From Chara braunii (taxonomy: Eukaryota > Streptophyta > Charophyceae > Charales > Characeae), in NCBI GenBank assembly GCA_003427395.1, contig BFEA01001094.1:115166-139044 (forward strand): a DNA stretch of 23,879 bases, given 5' to 3'. The translations under genes were made by a program, and so were the position numbers. Every line of letters starts with the position of its first letter. Positions within the stretch are counted from its first letter, which is position 1. The notes under the pieces were generated by a model. That model did no database searches, was not told the origin of the DNA, and worked only from the letters and a program-made list of their open reading frames with translations. Of this stretch, positions 9,475 to 17,524 are shown one piece after another.

Positions 9475-10038
9475 TTATGCCCGTCTCTGTCTCCTCTTCC
9501 TCTTCTCGTGTCTTTCTTCCTTCCGTTTCTTTTCTCCTTTTTCCCGTCTGATTCTCAAGGCTTTCCTTGAGGCGCTCTTCCTCTCTCTTAGCTTGCGCTT
9601 CCTTAACCGGTCGGTGTCACCGTCTTCTTCTCTAGGCCTTTCCTTCTTCCTAGGGGTCTTTGGTAGGGAAGGCTTCCGAACCTTGTACCCCTTCCTCGGT
9701 GGGCGAGACGAGGCCCCTTGTCTGGAGGTCTCTCCCCTTTCATGAGTGATGGTCAATTCCGTGTCAAGCTCTTCCTTTCCTTTCCGTTTCGCCTCCTCCC
9801 CAAGAGTCCCTCTCGATCGGAAGATTTTGAGACGAGCCCCTGCGATAGGGTCCCGTAGCCTACTCCCATCCAATTCCGCGAGAATATAGGCCCCCCCATC
9901 CAATCTTATTAGGACCTTATACGGCCCCATCCATCGGTTCGCCAATTTTCGGCTCCAGGTCTTTTCTACTGACGAATCGTACATCAGTACTAGGTCGTTA
10001 ATCCCTATTGGCGCCTTTCGGACCCTTTGATTTTTGTC
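9475..10038 (-). CDS. Pol C-terminus: integrase GPY-type domain and basic tail (downstream of in-frame stop)
   Basis: This segment is in the same frame as pol and is separated from it only by the TAG at 10041-10039; the first ATG after the stop is at 9984. From there it contains a W-M-G-P-Y-K-V motif, L-D-G-G-A-Y and K-I-F-R, the pattern of the GPF/Y domain at the integrase C-terminus of Ty3/gypsy elements. A strongly basic tail of about 100 residues rich in K, R and E follows and could bind nucleic acid or act as a nuclear localisation signal. No chromodomain is visible. With the upstream part, pol would be about 1,130 codons. The stop is most simply a nonsense mutation; readthrough is an alternative. 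Confidence 0.8.
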   Translation of the reverse strand, partial: DKNQRVRKAPIGINDLVLMYDSSVEKTWSRKLANRWMGPYKVLIRLDGGAYILAELDGSRLRDPIAGARLKIFRSRGTLGEEAKRKGKEELDTELTITHERGETSRQGASSRPPRKGYKVRKPSLPKTPRKKERPREEDGDTDRLRKRKLRERKSASRKALRIRREKGEKKRKEERHEKRKRRQRRA

Positions 10039-12876
10039 CTACCTATCTTTTCCTTTCACCCTCTCTCTCTCGACGTTCTCACTGGCCACAGTTACCCCGG
10101 TATCCAAGTTTTCGGCTATCTGCTGTATCCTGGCCTCCAACAGTTCACTCCTAGACATGTTGGTTTTCCACGAGACACTCGTCCAAGTGTCAATGTGGAA
10201 TTCGATGGGTAGGGGACAATGCCTACCGAACCAAAGGGTGTAAGGAGGGTACCCCGTACTGGATTTGAACGTGATATTATCGGCCCAAACAGCGTACCGC
10301 AAATATCTCGGCCACTGTTTCCGGCGGCCTTTGCACCATTTCGCTAGAGCATCCACAAGCGTCTGGTGACCTCTTTCTACCGGTGCATTGCTTTGGGGGT
10401 GATAGGCGGTCGTATAGGCCGCCCCTATGCCTGCCTTTTCCAACAACCCTTTGACCGTCTGACTCAAGAACTCTGCTCCCCTACCCATGACTATCCTCCC
10501 GACACATCCGTAGCGAGCGATGTACTCCAGGAGAAAATCACTCACCTCTTCCGTCGTCTTCTTCTTAATAGCCTTTGCCTCTACGAACCCCGTGAGGTCA
10601 TCCCGGGCGTACCGAAGTCCGCCGACCCCTCTCGACATGGTCACTAAATCCACATGGACCTTCTCGCCCGGAACCGTGGGAAGCGATGGAACTAAGGGTT
10701 CTTTGTATCGAACCGTCGCCCTTTTCTGGCAAGCCTCACACGTCGAACAGTACTTTTCTACCTCCGTGTATTGACCATCCCACCAATAAAGCCTACGAAC
10801 TTTATCGAAAGTACCCTTCACCCCCCTATGACCCCCAACGATCCCGTCGTGGAGTTCCTCTATGACCGCCCTCCTTTCCTCTGGATCACACAGTACCCTC
10901 ATGGGTATTGCAAACTTGGTGGGCCTTTTGAAGAGATGGCCTCCCCGCAGGCAATACCCCAGCGCCTCTTGTTGGATTCTTTCAGTCCCTATTTCCCTAC
11001 CAGCCAAGTACAGCCCTATGTCTCGGTACTTCCCATCGTAGAGATTTGCGAGAAAAGTCCTCGGTCCCCCTTCTTCCCCTCGGTCGCTCCCTGCTATTTG
11101 CGCCCTATTAGTGACGACTTTCATTATCTCCTCTTTGGCCATTGTCACTTCTTCATCCTTAAGCCTAGGCAGGTCCTCCTCACGAATGGGAAGCTGGGAC
11201 AAGTCGTCCGCGACCTGGTTCTTGGTCCCTGATATCCTCTCGACGCTATAGTCGTAAAGCCTAATGTGAATCATCCAGCGTGCGATGGTCGGATCGGTTA
11301 GCGAGAAATCCTTCTGGAGGACCGCCGCTACTGCAGTTGGGTCCACCCTCAGGAGAAATTGTCGCCCGTATAGGTAATGACGGAAGGCCTTTAGGCAATG
11401 CAGGACCCCTAACACCTCCTTTTTGAATTGGCTATAATTTCTCTCGGCGGGGTTCAATGTCCGACTCTCGAATCGCAACGGCCTCTCCTTCCCCTCTCCG
11501 TCCTTTTGAGACAGGAGGCCCCCCACCGAGTGAGGTCCAGCATCCGTGGACACTATGAACGGGCGACTCTCCTCGTCTTCGAAGAACGAGACTCCTAGGA
11601 CCTCCCCACCTTCTCGGAACTCCTCCTTCAAAACTTCCATGGCCGCGGCTTGTTCTTCTCCCCAAACCCATCCTTCCGACTTCCTGAGGAGTCTTCTCAG
11701 GGGTTCCGCTCTATCTCCATAGGCTTTTATGAAGATTCTCCAGTAGCCCACAACCCCTAGAAACTGTCGGACCTCTGTTATGGATTTGAGTGGCGATGGC
11801 CAAGTCATCAACTTTACTAATTTCTCGGGATCGGGCCTCCGCCCCTCCTTATCGCAAATGAACCCCAGTATCTTGATGGAGGACACGCCCCAACGACTCT
11901 TAGTCCCACTCACGGTGAGGTTGGCATCATCCAACTTCTCAAGGACGTTTCTGACATCACTCATGTGGTCGGCCACAAACTTTCTCACTCCTGGAAAGAC
12001 TTCCGTCTCATCCCTTTCGACCGGTCCTTTTATCGGGAAGTCATCCAGGAAAACTTCCACCTTATCCGGTATGAATTCCTTGAGGACGGCGATCATGGCC
12101 CTTTGGAATACGGCTACCCCGTTAGTCCACCCCATGGGTACCACCATCATTTGGACCAGCCCTAGAGGCGTATGCATGGCGGTCATATGCCTATCGCGGT
12201 AGTCCAAGGAAATCTCATCATACCCCGAAAAGAGTTCACAGATCGAGAATATCGAACGACCTGCCGACCCTTCCGCGAGCAGATCTGCTTCCGGTATCGA
12301 CCCCACATCCCTTATAGTGACCGCGTTGGTCCTTTGGAGGTTTTGTATCCACCTTAGTTTGTTGCTACCCCCTTTTCTCAGAAAGAACCACTTATTGGAG
12401 TATGCACTCTCACAGGGCTCCGCGACGAATGTTCTGATCTTCTCCTTGATAAACGCTACTATCTCCTCTTTCTCCTTTTGAGCGTACTTCCACTGAGGCC
12501 TCTCCTTCCAGGGCACGTGCGGGACCGTGTGGATCCGAGCCGGCTTAGCATACCTTGGGTCGATTCTCCCTCTCTCCGAGTCATCAAAGGCAATGGCTTT
12601 ATCGCAGCCCCTTAAGGTCATCGCTATGAACCCTTTTTCTTCCTCCGTGAGATTTCCATCTCCTATATCTATTTTGGCCAGTCTATCGGCCGTTATCCTT
12701 TGCCCTTCTGTCTCTTTCCTCTTCCGGATGATATCGGCTATCTCCTCTTTCGATATTGTAGCTTCCCCCGTTCTATCCCGGCTGACCGCGGCAGGTTTCA
12801 CTTTCTCCGCCACGGTTTTATGTTTCTTGATTCCGCCGGCTAGGGGGATTCCTCCAAAAAAGACATGCTCACACAC
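10039..12876 (-). CDS. pol: Pol polyprotein: reverse transcriptase, RNase H, integrase
   Basis: 945 codons. RT spans about residues 130-400, with the catalytic F-L-D-D box at 276-279. The motif A position (C-E-L-F-S-G-Y-D, residue 214) has Glu where the catalytic Asp is expected. RNase H spans about 435-565 with D445, E487, D512 and D557 in the expected contexts. Integrase has an H676/H683 and C713/C716 zinc-binding region and a core with D743, G798 and E834. G798 sits where the second catalytic Asp belongs, since exactly 35 residues separate it from E834. Pol overlaps the protease frame by 37 nt in the -1 frame, so expression is probably by frameshifting; the first codon is GTG, making an independent start unlikely. 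The ORF stops at TAG (10041-10039), but coding continues in frame. Family assignment is certain; activity is doubtful. Confidence 0.95.
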   Translation of the reverse strand: MCEHVFFGGIPLAGGIKKHKTVAEKVKPAAVSRDRTGEATISKEEIADIIRKRKETEGQRITADRLAKIDIGDGNLTEEEKGFIAMTLRGCDKAIAFDDSERGRIDPRYAKPARIHTVPHVPWKERPQWKYAQKEKEEIVAFIKEKIRTFVAEPCESAYSNKWFFLRKGGSNKLRWIQNLQRTNAVTIRDVGSIPEADLLAEGSAGRSIFSICELFSGYDEISLDYRDRHMTAMHTPLGLVQMMVVPMGWTNGVAVFQRAMIAVLKEFIPDKVEVFLDDFPIKGPVERDETEVFPGVRKFVADHMSDVRNVLEKLDDANLTVSGTKSRWGVSSIKILGFICDKEGRRPDPEKLVKLMTWPSPLKSITEVRQFLGVVGYWRIFIKAYGDRAEPLRRLLRKSEGWVWGEEQAAAMEVLKEEFREGGEVLGVSFFEDEESRPFIVSTDAGPHSVGGLLSQKDGEGKERPLRFESRTLNPAERNYSQFKKEVLGVLHCLKAFRHYLYGRQFLLRVDPTAVAAVLQKDFSLTDPTIARWMIHIRLYDYSVERISGTKNQVADDLSQLPIREEDLPRLKDEEVTMAKEEIMKVVTNRAQIAGSDRGEEGGPRTFLANLYDGKYRDIGLYLAGREIGTERIQQEALGYCLRGGHLFKRPTKFAIPMRVLCDPEERRAVIEELHDGIVGGHRGVKGTFDKVRRLYWWDGQYTEVEKYCSTCEACQKRATVRYKEPLVPSLPTVPGEKVHVDLVTMSRGVGGLRYARDDLTGFVEAKAIKKKTTEEVSDFLLEYIARYGCVGRIVMGRGAEFLSQTVKGLLEKAGIGAAYTTAYHPQSNAPVERGHQTLVDALAKWCKGRRKQWPRYLRYAVWADNITFKSSTGYPPYTLWFGRHCPLPIEFHIDTWTSVSWKTNMSRSELLEARIQQIAENLDTGVTVASENVERERVKGKDR

Positions 12877-13862
12877 CCACCGAATTCCTCCTCCTCGTCC
12901 TCCTTCTCATACCCCATACCATTAATCACTATCCTGTCCCCCACGTCCTCGACCTCTAATTGATCCGTCTTGGGTCTTCTATCCGCCAAGGGCAACTCCT
13001 CTAGACGGACTTGGCACACCCTCGACTGGCTCCCCTTGCGTCTAGCAAGGCTGGTCCGGTTACGTTCATCTTGTGCGTCTACGGTCTTTAGGACCACTCG
13101 GATGCCATCCGGACTTTGGATCGAGAGGGTCTGACTCCCATCCGATAAATCAACCGTGGTTGCATGTACCGCGCTCAGCCAGGTCCTTCTGAGGATCAAC
13201 TCGGAGGAGCATTCTTTCACCGAAAAGATCGGAACCGTGGCCTCTACCCCAGCGACCTCAATCACGGGGCTATGACACACCCCTTCGGCCGGTTGCAGCT
13301 TGTTATCAGCCACTACCATCGACATTGACACCCCTCGATCTATCTCCAAGCCCAGCTCTCGTGCGATGAAGTCCCTGCATACCGTAGACTCGGACCCATT
13401 GTCTACCAGAGCCCTCATTTTTTTCCCACTTATCACCGCCTGAAGCTGGCCAGGTAGTTCCTCCAGGGTAATGCGTGAGGCCTGTACTTCTTCCTTGGCT
13501 GGGCCTTCCACCAGCACCGTGGGTCCCCCAACGATCGGGACTCTAACCTTCCTTGTGATGCTTAGGAGCTCCTCCCTGGCGCTTTTGCTTGCGGCTAGAT
13601 ATTCCAGAAGTATGCACTGCATAGGCTGCATCAAGGTTCTCCTAAGGGGTGCTATCGTGTCTATCTCATCCAGAGTGCACTTCATTTCGAACTTTTTGGG
13701 CCCCTTTTTCTTAGGCGATTTTGGCGAGGCGGGCTCTTCCTTCTTTTCCTCCACCGCTTTCGCATCGGTCATTGGCTGGTCATTGTCGCCGTTTTTTACT
13801 TCCGTACTTTCCGTCACGCTTGTTTGGTTCTCGGACGTCTCGGCCCCGACCCGCGTCCTCAC
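12840..13862 (-). CDS. pro: Retropepsin-like protease (gag-pro frame)
   Basis: The frame is open from just after the TAA at 13922-13920 to the TAG at 12842-12840. The 340-residue count used here starts at a GTG codon and is arbitrary, since the protein should be continuous with the gag C-terminus. Residues about 25-55 are charged and K/E/P-rich. The aspartic protease region spans about 140-260. Its active-site loop is A-L-V-D-N-G-S-E-S (D154-N155-G156), where most retropepsins have D-T-G or D-S-G. An aliphatic strand and a later I-L-R-R-T-W-L stretch, in the place of the usual hydrophobic-G motif, also fit. An acidic run precedes the frameshift site at the end. Confidence 0.85.
   Translation of the reverse strand: MRTRVGAETSENQTSVTESTEVKNGDNDQPMTDAKAVEEKKEEPASPKSPKKKGPKKFEMKCTLDEIDTIAPLRRTLMQPMQCILLEYLAASKSAREELLSITRKVRVPIVGGPTVLVEGPAKEEVQASRITLEELPGQLQAVISGKKMRALVDNGSESTVCRDFIARELGLEIDRGVSMSMVVADNKLQPAEGVCHSPVIEVAGVEATVPIFSVKECSSELILRRTWLSAVHATTVDLSDGSQTLSIQSPDGIRVVLKTVDAQDERNRTSLARRKGSQSRVCQVRLEELPLADRRPKTDQLEVEDVGDRIVINGMGYEKEDEEEEFGGCVSMSFLEESP
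12855..12861 (-). promoter_or_regulatory. Candidate -1 ribosomal frameshift heptamer (U UUU UUG)
   Basis: In the protease frame the codons read TCT TTT TTG, giving the slippery pattern X-XXY-YYZ as T TTT TTG. A -1 slip here enters the pol frame exactly, and the protease stop lies 13 nt further on. G/C-rich sequence just downstream (CCCCCTAGCCGGCGG) could form a stimulatory structure. The frame offset and position fit retroviral-type gag-pro/pol frameshifting. Use in vivo is inferred. Confidence 0.6.
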
Positions 13863-13919
13863 CCTTAGGCAGGGCCTCTCTTCCTCGGGCTGGGTATCTA
13901 TGAACTTGATGCTTGATAC

Positions 13920-14606
13920 TTAGGGTTCCCTAATGGGCAACCCTCCCGGTGACTCCACCATTTGGATGTGAGCAGTGTTGGAGGAGCTTCCGACTTCTGG
14001 TTTCTTCCCCAATCTAGCCTCCTGAAGGGCCACCCTTTTGTCCACGTTCACCTTCATCGATGGGTAAAAGGAGACCGCCTCTCCGCTATCTCCCCACACA
14101 ACCCACTTGTTCTCATTTAGCTTGACCACTCCCAATCTTAAAGCCTCCGTGAGATAAGGGCAGTCCCTCTTGATGTGATTTTCTTCATTGTAGTAGACAC
14201 ACCCGCTTCGAGCTTGGGGATTGTTGGGGCGCGGACCCCCTTGCGCTGTTGTCGTTATAGGCGCAGGTGGAGCCGGGGGCGGCAGTGCTGGTGGTGGCGG
14301 CGCCCTAACCTCCGGTTGCGGCCCAGGGGCTCTTGCTTGAGGGGCGTCTCCCTACCTTCCATCCCTAGCATCCTTCCAATAGGACCCCCCCCAATCGGAA
14401 CCACGATTCCCCCCTATCTCCCGGTCATTCCTCCAACCGCCTTGGCTAATTAATTCGCTCCTCTATCCGGTCGGTCGTTCTCCCCACCAGGGAACAAGTG
14501 GACCAAGGGGCGGTCTATTGCTCCCCCTTGGACCATCGTTCCGTGTCCCTCGCATGTTACGGAGAGCCAGGTCCAAGGTCTCCTTCATGTATTCCCTTAC
14601 GTCTAC
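13920..14606 (-). pseudogene. Gag C-terminus with degenerate zinc knuckle
   Basis: This frame is -1 relative to the main gag ORF and is the one continuous with the protease. It opens as V-D-V-R-E-Y-M-K-E-T-L just where gag stops, as expected after a one-base loss in the GGGG run or a frameshift. It is interrupted by TAG (14465-14463), TAG (14354-14352) and TAA (13922-13920). A proline-rich linker leads to a CCHC-type knuckle at 14201-14160, spaced C-x2-Y-x4-H-x4-C, so the second Cys is Tyr. A conserved-looking stretch (Y-L-T-E-A-L-R-L-G-V-V-K-L) follows. The lesions point to decay of this copy. Confidence 0.75.
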
Positions 14607-16126
14607 CCCTCCCCTGTGAAAACTACCTCGACGACTTTCTCGAAATTGGTTGAATCCCTCAGGGCCTTCTCAAGGACCTCCTTCCGCTTTTCCTCAGGCA
14701 GGTGCAGCATGAACATCACGCACCTATCTACTTCAGACAACATGCCCCTATCCACTAGGGCCTGAGACAGGCGCTTGAACCTTCGGGTGAAGGCCACCAA
14801 GCTCTCTCGTTCCCCCATTGTAATTCGTCGTAAGCCTTCTACGGTCGGGATCAGGTCATCACAGGCGAAAGTCTGCAATAGACTCGCCCTGAAGGTCCTC
14901 CACCGGCCGTCTGAGGGGTAGATAGCCCAGATCGCGGTGTCTAACTCGGGGTCCGAGTGCTGAATAAAATAGTCGATCCACTCTCTTTCGGAGAATCTTT
15001 TACGGTAAGCATAGCTTTCCCACTTTTCCACGAACCCGGTTACATCTCGCCCGTCGAAGAAAAGCGCCTCGAGACCCAGGTTGACGTCATAATAGGGGAC
15101 TCGTCGGTCGTCGTATCGGCGAAAATAGGGACCCTCCATAGGTCCATCGGTTGTCGGACCGTATGGCTTGTACCACGAGGGATCAGGCTCCTCCACCCGG
15201 CCTCGAGGTCTTGGTGGCTCCCAAGTGTCTTCCCCATAGCGGCCCCGCTCTTCCGGCCAATCCGTCTCCCGTCGAGCGTGGCCCTGCCCCCTAAAGCTTC
15301 TCCAGGCCTCCACCCCCTGACTCCTGCCCGTTATCTCGCCGGGAGCCCATGCAGCATCCGCTTCCCTTACGGCCCATCTCCGCGGCCTACTACCAGCCTC
15401 CGTCGGCCTCTCGTCTCTAAGGCCCCTTCTACTCGGTCCCCCTTCCTCTTCTCTCCGGGGTGGTCGGTACCCCCCCTTATCTCTTGGAAATTCCAGGGCT
15501 TCTCCCATTCTTGCGTCCGGTAAATCCCCCCACCGAGATTCTATAGGAAGGTCCCTCGAGCCCTCAATCGCTCCTTCCCGCGCAGGCATTCGCATCTCGG
15601 TGCCAGTTCTCGGCCCCACCAAGGCCTGTCTCTCACTGGTGACGGCCTCCGGAACCCTCTTGACCCATCTCCGCGGCCGGCCGCAGGCCTCTGCTGACCT
15701 CCCCTCTCTCAAGTCCCTCCTGTCCTGACATTCTTCTTCCTCTCCCCTAAGTGGTCGATACCATTGTCTATCTCTAGGAAATTCCCGTGCTTCCTCTAAC
15801 CTTGCTTCCGCATCCATTAGGTCAGCCCACCGGGACTCCACCGGAACGCCTCTCGCGGCTTCGGCTACCCCTTCGTTTACCGGCACCCGCGGCCCCACAT
15901 CCCTGTGCACTCGCACTTCCGTGCCAGCCCTTTGCCCCTCCGAGGCTTGTCTTTCCCCCGGAGCCATTTCCAGCCCCCCTTTGGCCCTATCTAGCGCCTC
16001 CGCCCCCTCTGTCATTTCTTCCACTACCCTACTTAGACTGGCCCGAAAGTCGGGGCTCTTCACTATCCCCCTTCTTTCAGTGGTTTCCGGCGGACTAGGG
16101 AGACCAGCCCCCACTTCACTCTCCAT
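14603..16126 (-). CDS. gag: Gag capsid protein
   Basis: 507 codons. The C-terminal part (about 340-504) matches the retrotransposon gag/capsid pattern: a helical stretch with F-F-D-G-R-D-V-x-x-F-V-E-K-W, a W-R-T-F-R-A-S-L-L-Q-T-F segment, a G-E-R-E-S-L-V-A-F-T-R-R-F-K-R-L stretch and M-L-H-L-P. The N-terminal half is R/E-rich and contains two tandem copies of about 90 residues (58-154 and 165-251), each with P-[VI]-E-S-R-W, E-F-P-R-D, Y-R-P and R-P-R-R-W. The ATG at 16126 overlaps the end of the preceding ORF by 11 nt. The ORF ends at TAG just after F-T-G-E-G, where the next part continues in the -1 frame. Capsid formation and RNA packaging are the family role. Confidence 0.85.
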   Translation of the reverse strand: MESEVGAGLPSPPETTERRGIVKSPDFRASLSRVVEEMTEGAEALDRAKGGLEMAPGERQASEGQRAGTEVRVHRDVGPRVPVNEGVAEAARGVPVESRWADLMDAEARLEEAREFPRDRQWYRPLRGEEEECQDRRDLREGRSAEACGRPRRWVKRVPEAVTSERQALVGPRTGTEMRMPAREGAIEGSRDLPIESRWGDLPDARMGEALEFPRDKGGYRPPRREEEGGPSRRGLRDERPTEAGSRPRRWAVREADAAWAPGEITGRSQGVEAWRSFRGQGHARRETDWPEERGRYGEDTWEPPRPRGRVEEPDPSWYKPYGPTTDGPMEGPYFRRYDDRRVPYYDVNLGLEALFFDGRDVTGFVEKWESYAYRKRFSEREWIDYFIQHSDPELDTAIWAIYPSDGRWRTFRASLLQTFACDDLIPTVEGLRRITMGERESLVAFTRRFKRLSQALVDRGMLSEVDRCVMFMLHLPEEKRKEVLEKALRDSTNFEKVVEVVFTGEG

Positions 16127-17036
16127 GCACCCTTATTGGCAATTTCTCGTCGCTTCCCTCACTATCGTCCGCGTTACTTCCCGGCTCATTTTCCTCACTA
16201 TTGTCCTCGTTTCCTTCCGAGTTCTTCTCCACCTCCGATCCCCCATTCTCCTCACTAGAATCCTCGTCAACACTTTCTCCCTCTGACTCCTCACTGGTTA
16301 CCGTCCACCAAGAATCCCTCAGTTTCTTCTCTTCACTGGCGGCCAACGCAAGATTCGCAATCTCTAGGTCCGAGATGCCCCCAACCCCTTCTTGCGCATA
16401 CCTCCTAATCAAATCCCTGTCCACATCGCCAGCTTGCCCAGAGAACAGAGGCTTGATGAACTCTCCAACGCGTGCCCACCACTCGAAGTCAGTGTCCTCT
16501 CTCGACTCCCAGCACTGGGTGTATAGTTCGTGGCCACCTTCTTCACCCAGAGGGAATTTTTCTATCACTTGACCCCTCAATCGAACGCTCCTCACGATCT
16601 CGTCGTCAGCGTAGAGTAGTTGATAGGCCCAGGTAGGGATGGTCCAAGTTCTCCCGTGGGCTGCCCTTGGAACTTCCGTCCTCCCTCGGTACTCTACCTT
16701 ATCAATCACGGTGTTCCCGGTGCCAACTCTCCTCAATCTCTGCACTCGTTCTAGGGTTTTTTCGGCGATGACTAGAGGATTTTTTCCCTCCGCTAATTCA
16801 GTTGCGAAGATAAGCCGAGCGTCAGGGGACAAAAAGATTTCCGCCTTCCTCGTGCAACTGTTCCCCTCGGACGCCACTGAGAACCAGACCATTGTTTCCT
16901 GCTCGTAAATTTCGAAGAACTCGGTAGTTACCTCTCCTTCCCCTCTAACTCTCGGGAGAGTCACTTCATATCTTTCTCCTCGCGTCAAAACCCTATCCAA
17001 GGTACCGTAAGGGTTCCCCCTTTCGTATCTGATCAT
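16116..17036 (-). CDS. Accessory ORF A: paralogue family protein with acidic tail
   Basis: 306 codons and fully open. I recognise no known domain. It shares with ORFs C-F an N-terminal module (M-V-W-F-S-V then A-E-I-F-L-S-P-D and L-A-E-G-K, about 49-85), an E-V-P-R-A motif (121-125) followed by I-P-T-W, and an L-Y-T-Q-C motif (171-175). Residues about 249-300 form an S/E/D/N-rich acidic tail absent from the others. It starts 7 nt after the stop of ORF B, and its TGA lies within the gag start (11-nt overlap), so it may be translated on the same RNA as gag. Function is unknown; a structural or nucleic-acid-associated role is only a guess. Confidence 0.7.
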   Translation of the reverse strand: MIRYERGNPYGTLDRVLTRGERYEVTLPRVRGEGEVTTEFFEIYEQETMVWFSVASEGNSCTRKAEIFLSPDARLIFATELAEGKNPLVIAEKTLERVQRLRRVGTGNTVIDKVEYRGRTEVPRAAHGRTWTIPTWAYQLLYADDEIVRSVRLRGQVIEKFPLGEEGGHELYTQCWESREDTDFEWWARVGEFIKPLFSGQAGDVDRDLIRRYAQEGVGGISDLEIANLALAASEEKKLRDSWWTVTSEESEGESVDEDSSEENGGSEVEKNSEGNEDNSEENEPGSNADDSEGSDEKLPIRVHGE

Positions 17037-17043
17037 AGGAGCC

Positions 17044-17520
17044 TCACCTCACGCCTGCCAACCTCACGGCGGCCTCGACCAATGAATCCTCGCACCTAGC
17101 ACGGCCGGTCTCTCTGTCCCCTCTCAGAGTTTGGCGCAAAGCCTCCTCGTATTCGCCCGTTCTATCCCAAAATCGGGTCTCCACAAGGTGTGTCCTGGAT
17201 GTCAGTGGCGTTCCTAGATACCTAGAGTCCTCCTCGAACTTTCTCTCTACTTCCAGCAGAGGCTCCCTCCAAGTCCTAGAGAATCTCACGCCACTCGCGT
17301 CTCTAATGTGGACTGAAAAGGTAGCTAGCGTGGTCCAGCTTATCTTTTTCCCCAAGGCCAGCCTTCGGACTTCCACTAGGAATTCTGTCTCGGCGCGGAC
17401 TACCCGGTCCTCTCCCAATTTCGGGTTAAGCTCGGCACCCCCCTCGATCCTAACCTCGCTACCGTCCTCGTAGGTCTCTAATTCCCAACGGATCCTATTG
17501 GAGACGAACGAGACTCTCAT
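17044..17520 (-). CDS. Accessory ORF B: unknown protein
   Basis: 158 codons and open. The stretch T-E-F-L-V-E-V-R-R-L-A then A-T-F-S-V-H-I-R-D (about 45-75) resembles the N-terminal module of the neighbouring paralogues, but the E-x-P-R and L-Y-T-x-C motifs are absent. It may therefore be a shortened family member or unrelated. The ATG lies 4 nt after the reconstructed end of ORF C, and the stop is 7 nt before ORF A. No signal peptide or membrane segment is evident. The call rests on open length and its place in the packed array. Confidence 0.6.
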   Translation of the reverse strand: MRVSFVSNRIRWELETYEDGSEVRIEGGAELNPKLGEDRVVRAETEFLVEVRRLALGKKISWTTLATFSVHIRDASGVRFSRTWREPLLEVERKFEEDSRYLGTPLTSRTHLVETRFWDRTGEYEEALRQTLRGDRETGRARCEDSLVEAAVRLAGVR

Positions 17521-17524
17521 CCCC

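Noticed and set aside
9475-9984. Chromodomain at the Pol C-terminus
   Set aside because: After the GPY motif the sequence is only a basic K/R/E tail; the aromatic cage pattern of chromodomains is absent.
10366-12925. Several plus-strand frames of 61-153 codons
   Set aside because: They are antisense shadows of the clear pol gene.
14957-15523. 188-codon plus-strand frame opposite gag
   Set aside because: It is antisense to gag in G+C-rich DNA with no domain, so a shadow is the simpler reading.
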